The notes below the pieces were generated by a model, which was not told the DNA's origin, searched no databases, and worked only from the letters and a program-made list of their open reading frames with translations. From Pseudomonadota bacterium (lineage in GTDB: Bacteria > Desulfobacterota > Desulfobulbia > Desulfobulbales > JAHJIY01), in assembly GCA_018823175.1 (NCBI GenBank), contig JAHJIY010000050.1, positions 1 through 34,099 of the forward strand: a DNA stretch of 34,099 nt, read 5' to 3'. Below, in pieces: positions 33,997 through 34,099 of this stretch (position 1 is its first letter; each line of letters starts with the position of its first letter). Position numbers and translations under genes: made by a program.

Positions 33997-34099
33997 ATAC
34001 CACAAGGGCATAAGTTTCATTTGTGCCGGCTAGCGGCTCAACTCAGCTTTATACCACAAGGGCATAAGTTTCATTTGTGCCGGCTAGCGGCTCAACTCA
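33997..34099 (+). repeat. 54-bp tandem repeat running off the right edge
   Basis: One complete unit (33997-34050) and 49 bp of an identical second unit (34051-34099, cut by the window). The unit begins ATACCACAAGGGCATAAGTT and includes GTGCCGGCTAGCGGCTC and AACTCAGCTTT. There are no unique spacers, so it is not CRISPR. A single diverged unit lies at 26296-26349. The array length beyond the window is unknown. Confidence 0.85.

Noticed and set aside
33997..34099. Right-edge repeats as a CRISPR array
   Set aside because: Units are directly adjacent and identical over their full 54 bp, with no variable spacers and no cas genes in view.

Overview
The window looks like chromosome from an anaerobic, respiring, motile Desulfobacterota (former Deltaproteobacteria) relative. 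The pointers are a triheme c-type cytochrome of the c3/c7 style, a Tat-exported four-cluster iron-sulfur protein, two NrfD-type quinone-interacting membrane proteins, a sigma-54 activator with cysteine-bearing PAS domains, and abundant two-component, chemotaxis and c-di-GMP genes. This placement is an inference from gene content; there is no rRNA, tRNA, CRISPR array, integrase or intact transposase in view.

Layout. (1) 248-6757: an ABC-F ATPase, a small exported protein, a cyclic-nucleotide-type domain protein, a receiver-plus-DHp protein behind a perfect 16-bp inverted repeat, a zinc-ribbon miniprotein, type III pantothenate kinase (coaX), an S66 LD-carboxypeptidase overlapping it, and a PlsC acyltransferase. 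(2) 7437-17280: a respiratory island. Two NrfD-MerR modules, both on the minus strand, flank a Tat iron-sulfur protein, a triheme cytochrome and a divergently transcribed sigma-54 activator. Five copies of a 17-bp palindrome, GGNCGCA-N3-TGCGNCC, lie upstream of the first nrfD together with a -24/-12 promoter. A sixth good copy lies upstream of the second module. (3) 17761-28085: a hybrid sensor kinase, aminopeptidase N, a LysM lytic transglycosylase and a methyl-accepting chemotaxis protein, all on the minus strand. (4) 28531-33887: a P-type Ca2+-like ATPase, CheW, a receiver-GGDEF diguanylate cyclase and a MutT-like Nudix hydrolase.

How the genes may work together. The central island reads as an electron-transfer complex (periplasmic heme and Fe-S subunits plus a quinone-side NrfD) without a recognisable catalytic molybdoenzyme. 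A redox-sensing activator probably drives it through the shared palindromes, and the paired MerR proteins, which carry a conserved Cys pattern, probably give local feedback. This shared regulation is the most interesting signal in the window.

The intergenic regions also carry three dispersed repeat families: a GC-hairpin element of about 100-195 bp, a 54-bp unit that is tandem at the right edge, and a roughly 150-bp MITE-like element with terminal inverted repeats.
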